Positions 6,723 through 14,261 are shown, numbered from the stretch's first letter. The stretch is DNA of 16,140 nt from Pyrinomonadaceae bacterium (GCA_026786155.1 JAJAYR010000230.1:1-16140), one strand, 5' to 3'. A program made the numbers and translations. Notes: generated from the letters alone by a model not told the origin.

Positions 6723-7251
6723 AGATAACCGATTGGAACGCCAGCATCTTGCTGGCAGTGAGCGCGGCAGCGCGAATAAAAGTTGCGGCAGATTTAACGT
6801 CGAAAGTAACGCGAATTTTTTTCGCGCTCTGCGCTCACTGCCAGCAAGATGCTGGCGCTCCAGCCCGCTGCGCGTTTTGCAGATTTCGATTTTTATCTGC
6901 GCCGTGATTCCTGCTTTCGCCTGCCATTATAATTCGTTTGAAAAGCCGAACGTCAATGTCGCGCCCGCCGAAAATAAACAATCCGCTTTTGAAAGCGATT
7001 TGCAGACGTTGAAAACCGCCAATCTGAAATATATTCTCGTTTTCCGGCGCACGGACGGCGGCGCGTTCGACGGCGAAGACCGCAAATATCTGAAAACGAA
7101 TTTGCCGACGACCAACCGCGTTATTTTAACCGACGAAAGCCGCGCGTTTATCGTCGGCTCGAATTACAAATTTCCGCCGGAAAATCTGGAAGTTTTGCGG
7201 CTGCGCTTTAAGGTGGAAGATTTTTCGACGGCAGCGGAAACGGTAAAATAA
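6709..7251 (+). CDS. Small lipoprotein with a repeat inserted in its signal region
   Basis: A 180-residue hypothetical protein starting at ATG 6709, 14 bases inside the end of the upstream gene. A hydrophobic segment LQISIFICAVIPAFAC ends in a lipobox-like AFAC (Cys72). The mature part (73-180) is hydrophilic and includes KYILVFRRTDGGAFDGEDRKYL; I do not recognise it. Residues about 9-51 are translated from a REP-like inverted pair, which displaces the positive N-terminus from the hydrophobic core. Without them the protein would begin MKKIKDNR-PLRVLQIS and form a textbook lipoprotein signal. If a later start is used instead, a TTG at 6880 is available, but it would lack positive charges. The frame is open throughout. 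The next gene follows after 19 bases. Confidence 0.6.
   Translation: MKKIKDNRLERQHLAGSERGSANKSCGRFNVESNANFFRALRSLPARCWRSSPLRVLQISIFICAVIPAFACHYNSFEKPNVNVAPAENKQSAFESDLQTLKTANLKYILVFRRTDGGAFDGEDRKYLKTNLPTTNRVILTDESRAFIVGSNYKFPPENLEVLRLRFKVEDFSTAAETVK
6735..6861. repeat. REP-like inverted pair (BIME-like) inside a coding region
   Basis: Two arms of 42 and 41 bases (6735-6776 and 6821-6861) are inverted copies around a 44-base spacer, matching at nearly every position. Each arm contains gccagc-atctt-gctggc, a perfect 6-bp hairpin, followed by agtgagcgc. The whole unit lies inside the small lipoprotein gene. Paired REP palindromes of this kind are typically spread by REP-associated tyrosine transposases, but none is encoded in this window. 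Confidence 0.85.
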
Positions 7252-7270
7252 ACGACCGGAAGGCAAAATT

Positions 7271-8500
7271 ATGATTGAGAATAAAATTGCGGAAACGATT
7301 AAAATCGTTACCGGAGAAGACGAAAGTCAACCGGAAACCGGCAAACCGGCGCAGAACATCGTTCTCGATTCGTCAACGCCGTCGGTGCGTTCCATCGTGC
7401 GCGTCGTGCTGGTAACGCTGCTGATTTTAGCGGTCGCCGGTTTTTTGACGACGATTCTGTCCGCCCTCACTTACCTGTTTTTTCTGATTGTGCTGTCGGT
7501 ATTTTTCGCGTATCTGATAAAGCCGCTGGTCGAGTTGATTCGCCGTCCGTTTGAAAATTTAAGCTACGACAAATATATGCCGCGCCCGCTGGCGATTGCC
7601 GTCGCTTACCTGTTGGTTTTTTCGACTCTGGGAATCGTCGTTACCGTTTTGACTCCGCTGGTGGTCGAGCAAGCCAAAGAATTTTCGGTTAGTTTGCCCG
7701 AATACGCGAGTTCGCTGCAAACCCGTCTGCGAGATGTCGGAACGCGATTCAAACGCTATCAAATTCCCGAAGCCGTGCAAACTCAAATCAACGACAAAGC
7801 GACTGCCGCCGTCGGCGCTATCGGCGAGGAAATTACCAATTTTCTAATTGCGATGGTGTATTACATTCCGTGGCTGATTTTGATTCCGATTCTGGCTTTC
7901 TTTTTTCTCAAGGACGCGAATCTTTTCCGCGTGTCTTTGCTGCGAGTTTTTCCGAGCGGCGATTGGCGAACGCGCGTCGAACTGGTGATTCACGACGTCA
8001 ATACGACGCTCGCCGCCTATGCCCGCGCCCAACTTATATCGTGCGTTTTAATCGGAACGCTCTGCACCGTCGCGTTTTATCTGCTCGGTGTCAATTACGC
8101 GATTCTGCTCGGCGTACTGGCGGGAATTTTTGAGTTCGTGCCGCTGATCGGACCCTTAACCATCGGCGTTATCGTCATTACGGTCGCGTCGCTCGAATCA
8201 ACTTCAGAGGCGATCTACGTCGGTCTTTTTCTCGCCGTTCTCCGCATCATCCACGATTATGTAACGTATCCGCGCATTGTCCGCGAAGGCATCCATCTGC
8301 ATCCGCTGGCGATTATTTTATCGGTGCTGGCGGGCGAACAGGTGGCGGGCATTCCGGGCGTGTTCATTTCGATTCCGGTCGTCGCGCTGCTCACGGTTTT
8401 ATATAAACATATTTTGGAACACAGCGGCAGCACCGGCATCGTCGCCAATATGCTCGCCCCGAAAGATTTAAGCGAAGAATCGCCGCCGCAATCTCAGTAG
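7271..8500 (+). CDS. AI-2E / PerM family transporter (UPF0118)
   Basis: A 409-residue inner-membrane protein of the family that includes TqsA and PerM. The family exports small molecules or ions, and the substrate here cannot be read from sequence. There are two close N-terminal membrane helices (about 42-84), another at 105-130, a long soluble stretch (131-190) typical of the family, then helices at about 190-213, 250-300, 313-330 and 343-378. The family signature GIFEFVPLIGPLTIGV lies at 285-300 and YPRIVREGIHLHPLAI at 333-348. GGAAGG (7258-7263), 7 bases before the ATG, fixes the start. It is the last gene of a tight plus-strand run and converges on phoU with 20 bases between. Confidence 0.9.
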   Translation: MIENKIAETIKIVTGEDESQPETGKPAQNIVLDSSTPSVRSIVRVVLVTLLILAVAGFLTTILSALTYLFFLIVLSVFFAYLIKPLVELIRRPFENLSYDKYMPRPLAIAVAYLLVFSTLGIVVTVLTPLVVEQAKEFSVSLPEYASSLQTRLRDVGTRFKRYQIPEAVQTQINDKATAAVGAIGEEITNFLIAMVYYIPWLILIPILAFFFLKDANLFRVSLLRVFPSGDWRTRVELVIHDVNTTLAAYARAQLISCVLIGTLCTVAFYLLGVNYAILLGVLAGIFEFVPLIGPLTIGVIVITVASLESTSEAIYVGLFLAVLRIIHDYVTYPRIVREGIHLHPLAIILSVLAGEQVAGIPGVFISIPVVALLTVLYKHILEHSGSTGIVANMLAPKDLSEESPPQSQ

Positions 8501-8520
8501 AGACTTCGGGTTAAAAGTGT

Positions 8521-9186
8521 TTAGTTATTTTTCGGCGTGTGTTTGATAAACGCGGCTTCGGTTAGATAGACATTCAACTCGCAAATATCCTTGACGTAAT
8601 CGCCGATGCGTTCGAGGTGTTTGGCAGTAAAAAGCAGGTGCGCCGCGCTGGTCGTCGTGGACGGATTATCAATCATCATCGTAATCAGTTCGTTGAAAAC
8701 GCGGTGGTAGCATTCGTCTATTTTTTTGTCCTGTTTGATAATTTCGCGCGACGCGGCGGCATCTTCGCAAGTAAAAGCGTCGAGCGCGTTCCGCAGCATT
8801 TCCGCCGCGTTATCCGCCATCAGCGGCAAATCAACGTATTTTTTCAATTGCGGCTCGTCATTGAGAATCAGAGCGACTTTGGCAATGCCGCCGGCGTGGT
8901 CGGCGATGCGTTCGAGAATCGGCGTAATTTTCGCCACTGAAATAACAAAGCGCAAATCGTGCGCGGCGGGCTGCTGCAAAGCCAGAATCTCGACGCTGAA
9001 ACGGTCAATGTCGAGTTCCATCTGGTCAATAATTTTGTCGCCCTCCAAAACTTCCTTCGCTAACTCGCTGTCGCGTTCAATCAAAGCCCGCATCGCTCTC
9101 TGCAGAGCCGTTTCGGTCGTGCCGCCGAGCAAAAGGAGTTTGTCGCGCAAAAGGTCTAGCTGCTGGTCTATAATTCGATGTTCCAT
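8521..9186 (-). CDS. phoU: Phosphate signalling protein PhoU
   Basis: A 221-residue cytoplasmic, all-helical protein that links the Pst transporter to the PhoR/PhoB sensor system and dampens the Pho response when phosphate is plentiful. It has the two-fold PhoU repeat. Each half carries the metal-binding pattern: ERIADHAGGIAK (residues about 91-102) and ERIGDYVKDICE (about 192-203). LRFVISVAKITPILER is also characteristic. The length is normal. It follows pstSCAB on the same strand but is separated from pstB by 397 bases, so it may have its own promoter. A TATAAT is found at 9204-9209. The start has no clear ribosome site. No phoB or phoR is in the window. Confidence 0.95.
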   Translation of the reverse strand: MEHRIIDQQLDLLRDKLLLLGGTTETALQRAMRALIERDSELAKEVLEGDKIIDQMELDIDRFSVEILALQQPAAHDLRFVISVAKITPILERIADHAGGIAKVALILNDEPQLKKYVDLPLMADNAAEMLRNALDAFTCEDAAASREIIKQDKKIDECYHRVFNELITMMIDNPSTTTSAAHLLFTAKHLERIGDYVKDICELNVYLTEAAFIKHTPKNN

Positions 9187-9203
9187 TTTTAGTAATTTAG
9201 CAC

Positions 9204-9209
9204 ATTATA
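9204..9209 (-). promoter_or_regulatory. Candidate -10 element for phoU
   Basis: A perfect TATAAT on the minus strand, with its 3' end 18 bases before the phoU ATG, implying a very short leader. No good -35 hexamer lies at the right distance. It supports separate expression of phoU but is weak evidence alone in AT-rich DNA. Confidence 0.3.
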
Positions 9210-9239
9210 AAGGCGCAGTTGAATTAAATATATGTAAAT

Positions 9240-9369
9240 TAGGACTTTCTCGAAAATTACTTGGTCGGTGAATTACAAATTGCGGTTTAGAAATTGTTTG
9301 GCACTAGAGATTTGTCTTCTGCAATTTGCAATTTGAGATGCCAAAAAATTTAATATTGAGAAAGTCTAA
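9240..9369. mobile_element. Possible degenerate MITE between pstB and phoU
   Basis: gactttctc (9243-9251) is inverted as gagaaagtc (9358-9366), with the outer TTAG/CTAA also nearly matching and TA at both edges. The interior has partly matching caaattgc words on each arm. It is about 130 bases, AT-rich and non-coding. Only the ends pair well, so this may be a decayed element or coincidence. Nothing else stands out in 9187-9449. Confidence 0.35.
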
Positions 9370-9449
9370 TCATTACTTAATTTATCTTCCGTTATTTTTT
9401 TGACTGCAGATTTTTTACCAAAACATTCACAAAAAAACTTTTGTAAGTA

Positions 9450-9581
9450 ATGGGACAAAATAATTTTATAAGAAAGTTTGGAGTTCCGACAACAAATGAC
9501 GGAACTTGGTACGATGTCAAAACAAACTCGAAATCCGGCTGGATTTTCTGCGAAAAAGGCGAGTCATGCGTTTCAGAATAA
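9450..9581 (+). CDS. Possible 43-residue small protein or gene remnant
   Basis: An ATG directly after an in-frame TAA opens a frame of 43 codons whose product contains KFGVPTTNDGTWYDVKTNSKSGWIFCEKGESCVSE-type sequence with two cysteines and three tryptophan/tyrosine residues. It ends at TAA 9579-9581, 2 bases before the convergent pstB stop. There is no clear ribosome site and I recognise no family. The residue mix looks protein-like compared with the AT-rich surroundings. It could be the tail of a decayed gene. Confidence 0.3.
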   Translation: MGQNNFIRKFGVPTTNDGTWYDVKTNSKSGWIFCEKGESCVSE

Positions 9582-9583
9582 AA

Positions 9584-10342
9584 TCAACCGAATTTGCCTG
9601 TCACATAATCTTCCGTCATTTTTTCGTCCGGGTTGGTGAAAATTTTCTGCGTCGCATTAAATTCGATGAGTTTGCCGAGCATAAAGAATGCGGTGCGGTC
9701 TGAAACCCGCGCCGCTTGCTGCATATTATGCGTCACGATGACGATTGTATATTGTTTTTTCAATTCAACGATGAGTTCTTCGATTTTCTGCGTCGCAATC
9801 GGGTCGAGCGCGGAAGCCGGTTCGTCCATCAAAACAACCTCCGGCTGCACGGCGAGCGCGCGGGCGATACATAAACGCTGCTGCTGTCCGCCGGAAAGCC
9901 CGAACGCCGAAGTGTTCATACGGTCTTTGACTTCACCGAGCAGTGCGGCGTCGTTTAAGGCTTTTTCAACTCTTTCCTTTAAATCGGCTTTGTTTTTGTG
10001 CATCCGATTAATGCGAATGCCATACGCCACGTTTTCATAAATTGATTTTGGGAACGGATTCGATTTCTGAAAAACCATTCCGACTTTGCGCCGCAAAGCA
10101 ACCACATCCGTTCCCGGCGCGTAAATATCTTTTCCGTCAATCAATACCGATCCTTCAACTCTGGCAATCGGGATAGTGTCGTTCATCCGATTCAAGGTGC
10201 GTAAAAAAGTTGATTTGCCGCAACCCGAAGGACCGATAAAAGCGACCACTTCGCGGGCGGGAATTTCCAGCGAAATATCGTAAAGAGCCTGCTCTTTGCC
10301 GTAATAGAAATTCAAATTTGAAATGCTGATTTTGCTTGGCAT
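9584..10342 (-). CDS. pstB: Phosphate ABC transporter ATP-binding protein PstB
   Basis: A 252-residue ATPase that powers high-affinity phosphate uptake through PstCA. Walker A is GPSGCGKST (37-45), the Q-loop lies in FQKSNPFPKSIYENVAYG (91-108), the ABC signature LSGGQQQR is at 149-156, Walker B VVLMDEP at 169-175 with the D-loop SALD, and the switch is His205 in VTHNM. NPFPKSIYEN and the whole-length match are specific to PstB over other ABC ATPases. It starts 13 bases after pstA. A short AGGA lies only a few bases before the ATG. Confidence 0.97.
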   Translation of the reverse strand: MPSKISISNLNFYYGKEQALYDISLEIPAREVVAFIGPSGCGKSTFLRTLNRMNDTIPIARVEGSVLIDGKDIYAPGTDVVALRRKVGMVFQKSNPFPKSIYENVAYGIRINRMHKNKADLKERVEKALNDAALLGEVKDRMNTSAFGLSGGQQQRLCIARALAVQPEVVLMDEPASALDPIATQKIEELIVELKKQYTIVIVTHNMQQAARVSDRTAFFMLGKLIEFNATQKIFTNPDEKMTEDYVTGKFG

Positions 10343-10355
10343 AATCCTAAAATTA

Positions 10356-11198
10356 CTAAAATCTCTTGCGCGTCAAATAACGAACCGCGATATTGATGGT
10401 AAGAATAAGCCCAACCAGAATAAGCGTCGCCGCCCATGCCATATTATGTTCAATATCAAAAGGTCCGGTTGCGTAATTGTAAATTTGAACGGTCAGAGAT
10501 GACATCGGCTGGTCGAAAAAGTAATTGTAAAACCGGCTGTTCAAGGCTGTGAAAAGCAGCGGCGCGGTTTCGCCCGATATTCTCGCAATCGCCAACATAA
10601 CACCTGTGGCAATACCGGCGGAGGCGGCGGGCAAAACGATATTCCAAATTACCCTCCACTGCGGCGCACCGAGCGCGAGCGCCGCTTCGCGCATCGAATT
10701 AGGCACCAGCCGAATCATTTCTTCGGTGGTGCGGGCGACAATCGGAATCATAATTATCGCCAGGGCAAGTCCGCCCGCTAAACCCGATTGCCTGCCCATC
10801 GGCAAAACAACCAATGTATAAATAAAAATTCCAATGATGATTGAAGGGATGCCGATTAAAGTATCGGATATGAAACGAACCGTACTGCCAAACCAATTAT
10901 TACCGAACTCCGCCATATAAACGCCCGCGCCGATGCCAATCGGCAGACCGATTAGCGTTGCCAGCAAAGTCATCATAACCGAGCCGACAATCGCGTTGCC
11001 GATGCCGCCGCCTTCGCCGACCGGTTTCGGCGTGTCAACCAAAAACTCTAAATTAATCGATGTAATTCCGCGAACGGCGATGTATGAGAGAATTATCAGC
11101 AAAATGACAATCGCAAAAACCGCGCACGCGGCGGTCAGCGTCGTCATTAAACCGCTGATAAATTTTCTTTTGCGATGAGCAGATTCTTTGTTCGACAT
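10356..11198 (-). CDS. pstA: Phosphate ABC transporter permease PstA
   Basis: A 280-residue inner-membrane permease forming the phosphate channel with PstC. There is a first helix at about 20-43, a periplasmic stretch containing PVGEGGGIGNAI, then the core helices. The permease EAA loop reads MREAALALGAPQWRVIWNIVLPAA (169-192), where the ATPase docks. ARISGETAPLLFTA (205-218) is the family signature. The ATG directly abuts the pstC stop (TAA then ATG with no gap), so translation is probably coupled. Confidence 0.96.
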   Translation of the reverse strand: MSNKESAHRKRKFISGLMTTLTAACAVFAIVILLIILSYIAVRGITSINLEFLVDTPKPVGEGGGIGNAIVGSVMMTLLATLIGLPIGIGAGVYMAEFGNNWFGSTVRFISDTLIGIPSIIIGIFIYTLVVLPMGRQSGLAGGLALAIIMIPIVARTTEEMIRLVPNSMREAALALGAPQWRVIWNIVLPAASAGIATGVMLAIARISGETAPLLFTALNSRFYNYFFDQPMSSLTVQIYNYATGPFDIEHNMAWAATLILVGLILTINIAVRYLTRKRF

Positions 11199-12128
11199 TT
11201 ACGTATGCTTCGCGCTCGCCCTGCCTCTCGTCACGCTCAATATCAAAAGTTTGGCGAGAGCATTGACAACAAATGTTACTAAAAATAAAACCAAGCCGAT
11301 TTCAATTAACGCGCTGAGATAAAGCCGGTCGGTGGCTTCGGCGAAGTTCGCCGCGAGAACCGACGCAATCGTGTAAGCCGGTTCAAAAAGCGAAGCGGAA
11401 ATTTGCGGCGAATTTCCAATCACCATCGTTACCGCCATCGTTTCGCCGAGCGCACGTCCGAGTCCAAGCACCACCGCTCCTGCAATCCCCGACGATGCGT
11501 TGCCGAGAACGATTTGCGTTGTTTCCCATTTGGTGGCGCCGAGCGCGAGCGCGGCTTCACGCTGCGTTGTCGGGACGGCTTCGAAAACATCGCGCACCAC
11601 CGCCGTGATAATCGGCGTAATCATCAAAGCCAGAATTATTCCGCCCGTCAACATTCCGATTCCCGTCAGGCGACCTTGAAAAAGCGGCAGCCAGCCCAGA
11701 TAATTTTCCAGAAAAACACCTAAATAATTACGGACAAACGGCGCGAGAACGAAAATCCCCCAAAGTCCATAGACGACTGAAGGAATTGCCGCGAGAAGTT
11801 CGACCATAAAAGCAATCGGCGTAGCGATTTTCTTCGGTGCTTGTTCAACCAGAAAGATAGCGATGCCGAGTGAAATCGGCACGGAAATTATCAGAGCGAT
11901 AAGAGAAGAAACAATTGTGCCGTAGATAAACGGAAGCGCGCCGAATTCGCTCAGCGCGGGCTTCCATTCGCGTCCCGTCAAAAAGCCGAACCCGAATTGC
12001 CGAATTGTCGGCATAGAGTTCAGCACCATCATAAAAATCATCACCGCCACAATTAGCAAAATAATCGCGGCGGTGATAAACAAGATTACGCGAAATACTT
12101 TATCGCCGACTGTTCCTGTTTGTGACAA
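11199..12128 (-). CDS. pstC: Phosphate ABC transporter permease PstC
   Basis: A 309-residue partner permease of PstA. The first membrane helix (about 13-36) is followed by a segment containing FLTGREWKP and FGALPFIYGT, typical of PstC. Five further helices follow. The EAA loop is QREAALALGATKWETTQIVLGNA (189-211), and LGRALGETMAVTMVIGN (223-239) is the signature. The start is a TTG at 12128, supported by a GGAG 9 bases upstream. There is no in-frame ATG nearby before the first helix, so a non-ATG start seems real. It lies 17 bases after pstS. Confidence 0.95.
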   Translation of the reverse strand: MSQTGTVGDKVFRVILFITAAIILLIVAVMIFMMVLNSMPTIRQFGFGFLTGREWKPALSEFGALPFIYGTIVSSLIALIISVPISLGIAIFLVEQAPKKIATPIAFMVELLAAIPSVVYGLWGIFVLAPFVRNYLGVFLENYLGWLPLFQGRLTGIGMLTGGIILALMITPIITAVVRDVFEAVPTTQREAALALGATKWETTQIVLGNASSGIAGAVVLGLGRALGETMAVTMVIGNSPQISASLFEPAYTIASVLAANFAEATDRLYLSALIEIGLVLFLVTFVVNALAKLLILSVTRGRASAKHT

Positions 12129-12137
12129 AATGGTTTT

Positions 12138-12141
12138 CTCC
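12138..12141 (-). promoter_or_regulatory. Ribosome binding site supporting the TTG start of pstC
   Basis: GGAG on the minus strand, separated by 9 bases from the TTG at 12128. It is the only ribosome-site-like word in the short pstS-pstC gap and decides the non-ATG start. Confidence 0.6.
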
Positions 12142-12145
12142 GTGC

Positions 12146-13258
12146 TTATTGACGTAAAGGTTTGCCGCCAGCCGTCATCGAATTGATTTTAGCTTCGGCT
12201 TTTTTGACTATCTCAGTCGGCAGAGGCGCGTAGTGCAAATCTTTGGTAAATTTTTCCCCGTCGTGAATCGCCCACCATAAAAAGTCCGCCAATGTTTTTC
12301 CTTTCCCGGCATCCGGCTGATTTTTATAGACCAAAATATAAGTATAACTGGCAATCGGATAAGCGTTTTCGCCTTCGGCGTTGGTGATTTGAACACGCAA
12401 ATCTTCAGGCATCTGACCGACCGAACTTGCCGCCGCCGCCGAAACGCCTTCCAGCGAGGCTTCGACAAAATTTCCCGCTTTATTTTTAATTTGCGCTGTC
12501 GGCAGATTGTTGGCTTTTGCAAAAGTCAACTCGACGTAACCGATGGAATTTGGCGTTTGTTTGACTTGCCCCATCACGCCGTCGTTGCGCGGCGCGCCTG
12601 TTCCGACGCCCGTAATCCAACTCGGTTGTTTATTAGCACCGACTTTTTCTTTCCACGCCGGAACGGTCTTTGAGAGAAAATCGGTAAAGACTGCGGAAGT
12701 TCCGCTTGAATCAGCGCGATAAACGGGAAGAATATCGGTGTCGGGCAAAGTCAGATTCGGATTGTCCTTTTTAATGCGCTCGTCATTCCATTTTTTAATG
12801 TTCCCGAGATAAATATCGGAAATAGTTTCGGCGGAGAGTTTGAGCGGTTCTTTGACATCCGCCAAATTATAGGTAATTACAACCGCTCCCAAAACGGTTG
12901 GAATATGCAAAATTTCGCCGTCGCCTTTCTTTAAATCTTCATCACTCATGGCTTCGTCCGAAGCCCCGAAATCAGCCGTCTTATCAAGCAGCGCCTTTTG
13001 TCCGGCACCGGAACCAACCGATTGATAATCAATTCTGATATTTGGGTTAACTTTGCCGTATTCACTAACCCATTTTTTATAAATCGGGTCTGGAAAACTC
13101 GCTCCTTTACCAAGCAAACTCACTGTGCCGCTCCCGCTGCTGCCGGTTAAATTATTACTCTGTCCGATTGGCTGTTGGCTGCAAGCTAATCCGCAGACGA
13201 CTGTAAAAATTAAAAATACAAAGATTATTTTCTTACCGGAAGAATATTTAGTTGACAT
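12146..13258 (-). CDS. pstS: Phosphate-binding lipoprotein PstS
   Basis: A 370-residue substrate-binding lipoprotein that captures phosphate in the periplasm and hands it to PstCA. The ATG at 13258 gives a clean signal, MSTKYSSGKK followed by a hydrophobic core and lipobox CGLAC (Cys26). A TTG at 13288 would add ten residues and is less likely. Phosphate-site elements visible are KGASFPDPIY (51-60), VGSGAGQ (81-87), DFGASDEAMS (96-105) and ADSSGTSAVF (182-191). GVMGQVKQTPNSIGYVEL (227-244) is also typical. A modest GGGTAG lies before the ATG. It is the first gene of pstSCAB and follows a candidate Pho box. Confidence 0.96.
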   Translation of the reverse strand: MSTKYSSGKKIIFVFLIFTVVCGLACSQQPIGQSNNLTGSSGSGTVSLLGKGASFPDPIYKKWVSEYGKVNPNIRIDYQSVGSGAGQKALLDKTADFGASDEAMSDEDLKKGDGEILHIPTVLGAVVITYNLADVKEPLKLSAETISDIYLGNIKKWNDERIKKDNPNLTLPDTDILPVYRADSSGTSAVFTDFLSKTVPAWKEKVGANKQPSWITGVGTGAPRNDGVMGQVKQTPNSIGYVELTFAKANNLPTAQIKNKAGNFVEASLEGVSAAAASSVGQMPEDLRVQITNAEGENAYPIASYTYILVYKNQPDAGKGKTLADFLWWAIHDGEKFTKDLHYAPLPTEIVKKAEAKINSMTAGGKPLRQ

Positions 13259-13370
13259 TGATTTTCTACCCACGCTGAATTTAAACAAAATAATACCGGA
13301 AACCTTTTTTACAAATATAAATTAGTCAAATTTCCTTTCTGATTGTAGCCGAAATTTTCGATCACATCAG

Positions 13371-13376
13371 ATTATA
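13371..13376 (-). promoter_or_regulatory. Candidate -10 element of the pstS promoter
   Basis: A perfect TATAAT on the minus strand, about 113 bases before the pstS ATG, preceded by TAG. No recognisable -35 lies 17 bases upstream, which would fit an activator-dependent promoter. It would leave a leader of about 105 bases in which I see no riboswitch or ORF. Confidence 0.45.
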
Positions 13377-13418
13377 CTACACTTAAATTTGAGAATTATT
13401 AATTTCCATGATTGTAAA

Positions 13419-13436
13419 TTTAACATATAGTTAACA
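13419..13436 (-). promoter_or_regulatory. Candidate Pho box upstream of pstS
   Basis: Read on the minus strand: TGTTAAC, 4 bases (TATA), TGTTAAA. This 7-4-7 direct repeat with 11-bp period has the layout bound by PhoB-type regulators, and its TTAACA halves also match the PhoP type. It lies about 160 bases before the pstS ATG. It sits 42 bases upstream of the TATAAT, further than the classical overlap with -35, so a different -10 might be the one used. Confidence 0.5.
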
Positions 13437-13488
13437 CTCTTCTAGTGTTGTTCGGGTAAGCTAACTTCATTCCAACTAAATTATTAAT

Positions 13489-13688
13489 GGGTCTATGGTA
13501 GAAAAAGGGAATCGGCGGACAATCTTCAAGCACTGAAATTTTAGTGTCGGCTAAGTTGTACGGTATTAAGAAAAACTACGAAAATAGAATTTGGTTCTCT
13601 TGAAATTTCATCGCTTTTCTTTTTGTCTAAAATCATTTTGATAAAAGGAGTTAGAGAATTCCTAATTCACTTTTGCCACCATAGACCC
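13489..13688. mobile_element. MITE candidate, 200 bp, with terminal inverted repeats and target duplication
   Basis: gggtctatggt (13489-13499) is exactly inverted at 13678-13688, and pairing continues imperfectly inward. Directly outside are ttattaat (13481-13488) and ttgttaat (13689-13696), 7 of 8 bases identical, as expected of an 8-bp target duplication. The interior has no credible ORF. GGG-starting ends with an 8-bp AT-rich duplication fit IS1595-type transposition; the family assignment is an inference. Confidence 0.7.
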
Positions 13689-13705
13689 TTGTTAATACAT
13701 GGCTT

Positions 13706-13733
13706 TTGCAAAATTTTGATTTGCGTATACAAT
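13706..13733 (+). promoter_or_regulatory. Candidate sigma-70 promoter of the small protein gene
   Basis: TTGCAA (13706-13711) and TACAAT (13728-13733) are 16 bases apart. The expected start of transcription is about 25 bases before the ATG at 13765. It lies immediately outside the right end of the MITE candidate. Confidence 0.4.
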
Positions 13734-13764
13734 CATACAAACCTATTTGAAGCTAAAAAAATGT

Positions 13765-13956
13765 ATGGACTTGATAAATGAGTTAGGTAACGAACTCGCG
13801 TTGACTTTTTTGGTTGAAAGGAAATTCAAGGAAAAAATTGAAAACAGCGATGTGCCGACTTTAATCGGCAAAATTAAAGATGTTCTGCAGCCGCTCTCCG
13901 TCGAAGAACCTGCCGAATTTCACCGTGTTAAACCGTTGAAAAACCGGCAGCACTAG
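13765..13956 (+). CDS. Small unrecognised helical protein
   Basis: A 63-residue, soluble, charge-rich protein (MDLINELGNELALTFL..., with KIKDVLQPL near the middle) that should be mostly helical. It has no signal peptide or membrane segment, and I recognise no family. The ATG at 13765 is chosen over a TTG at 13747 because of a plausible promoter 25 bases upstream; neither has a good ribosome site. The codon use resembles neighbouring genes more than the AT-rich DNA before it. It stands alone between the pst promoter region and the metalloprotease. Confidence 0.5.
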   Translation: MDLINELGNELALTFLVERKFKEKIENSDVPTLIGKIKDVLQPLSVEEPAEFHRVKPLKNRQH

Positions 13957-14249
13957 ACTTGCCGCCCGAAACGCAAGTTGTCTGCGGACGGTTCGCCTGA
14001 ATCATCCGCCCTCGTTTTAATTTTCACGCCATTTCCGATTTCCCGTCAATCCGAAAAGCAGAAAGATCCGCCGAAACCGAACGTCAGCCTCTGAAAAATT
14101 GCAGAGGGCATCTCGGCTGCTGTGCTTTGTCTTTCAAATCGCGGCAAACTTTTGGAGCCGGAAAAAACATCAAAAAGCCGCTTTCGTTAGTTTGTTTGGC
14201 AAGTTTTACCTAAACTGCAAAAGATTTCGATGAAAAGCAGATGAATTTT
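13957..14249. other. Gene-free leader region of the M48 protease
   Basis: I find no gene here. It contains two small hairpins: acttgc/gcaagt close to the small gene's stop (from about 13958), and cctctg/cagagg (14088-14093 with 14102-14107), neither followed by a T run. The sequence ahead of the protease could hold its promoter, but no convincing -35/-10 pair is visible. Confidence 0.4.
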
Positions 14250-14257
14250 GGGAGGAG
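14250..14257 (+). promoter_or_regulatory. Strong Shine-Dalgarno of the M48 protease
   Basis: GGGAGGAG, 4 bases before the ATG at 14262. It is the strongest ribosome site in the window and sets the start, ruling against the in-frame ATG at 14241 that lies upstream of it. Confidence 0.85.
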
Positions 14258-14261
14258 AAAA

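Noticed and set aside
13259..13370. Riboswitch or leader peptide in the pstS leader
   Set aside because: No conserved riboswitch core or short ORF with a ribosome site is visible; only a small cgaaattttcg near-palindrome.
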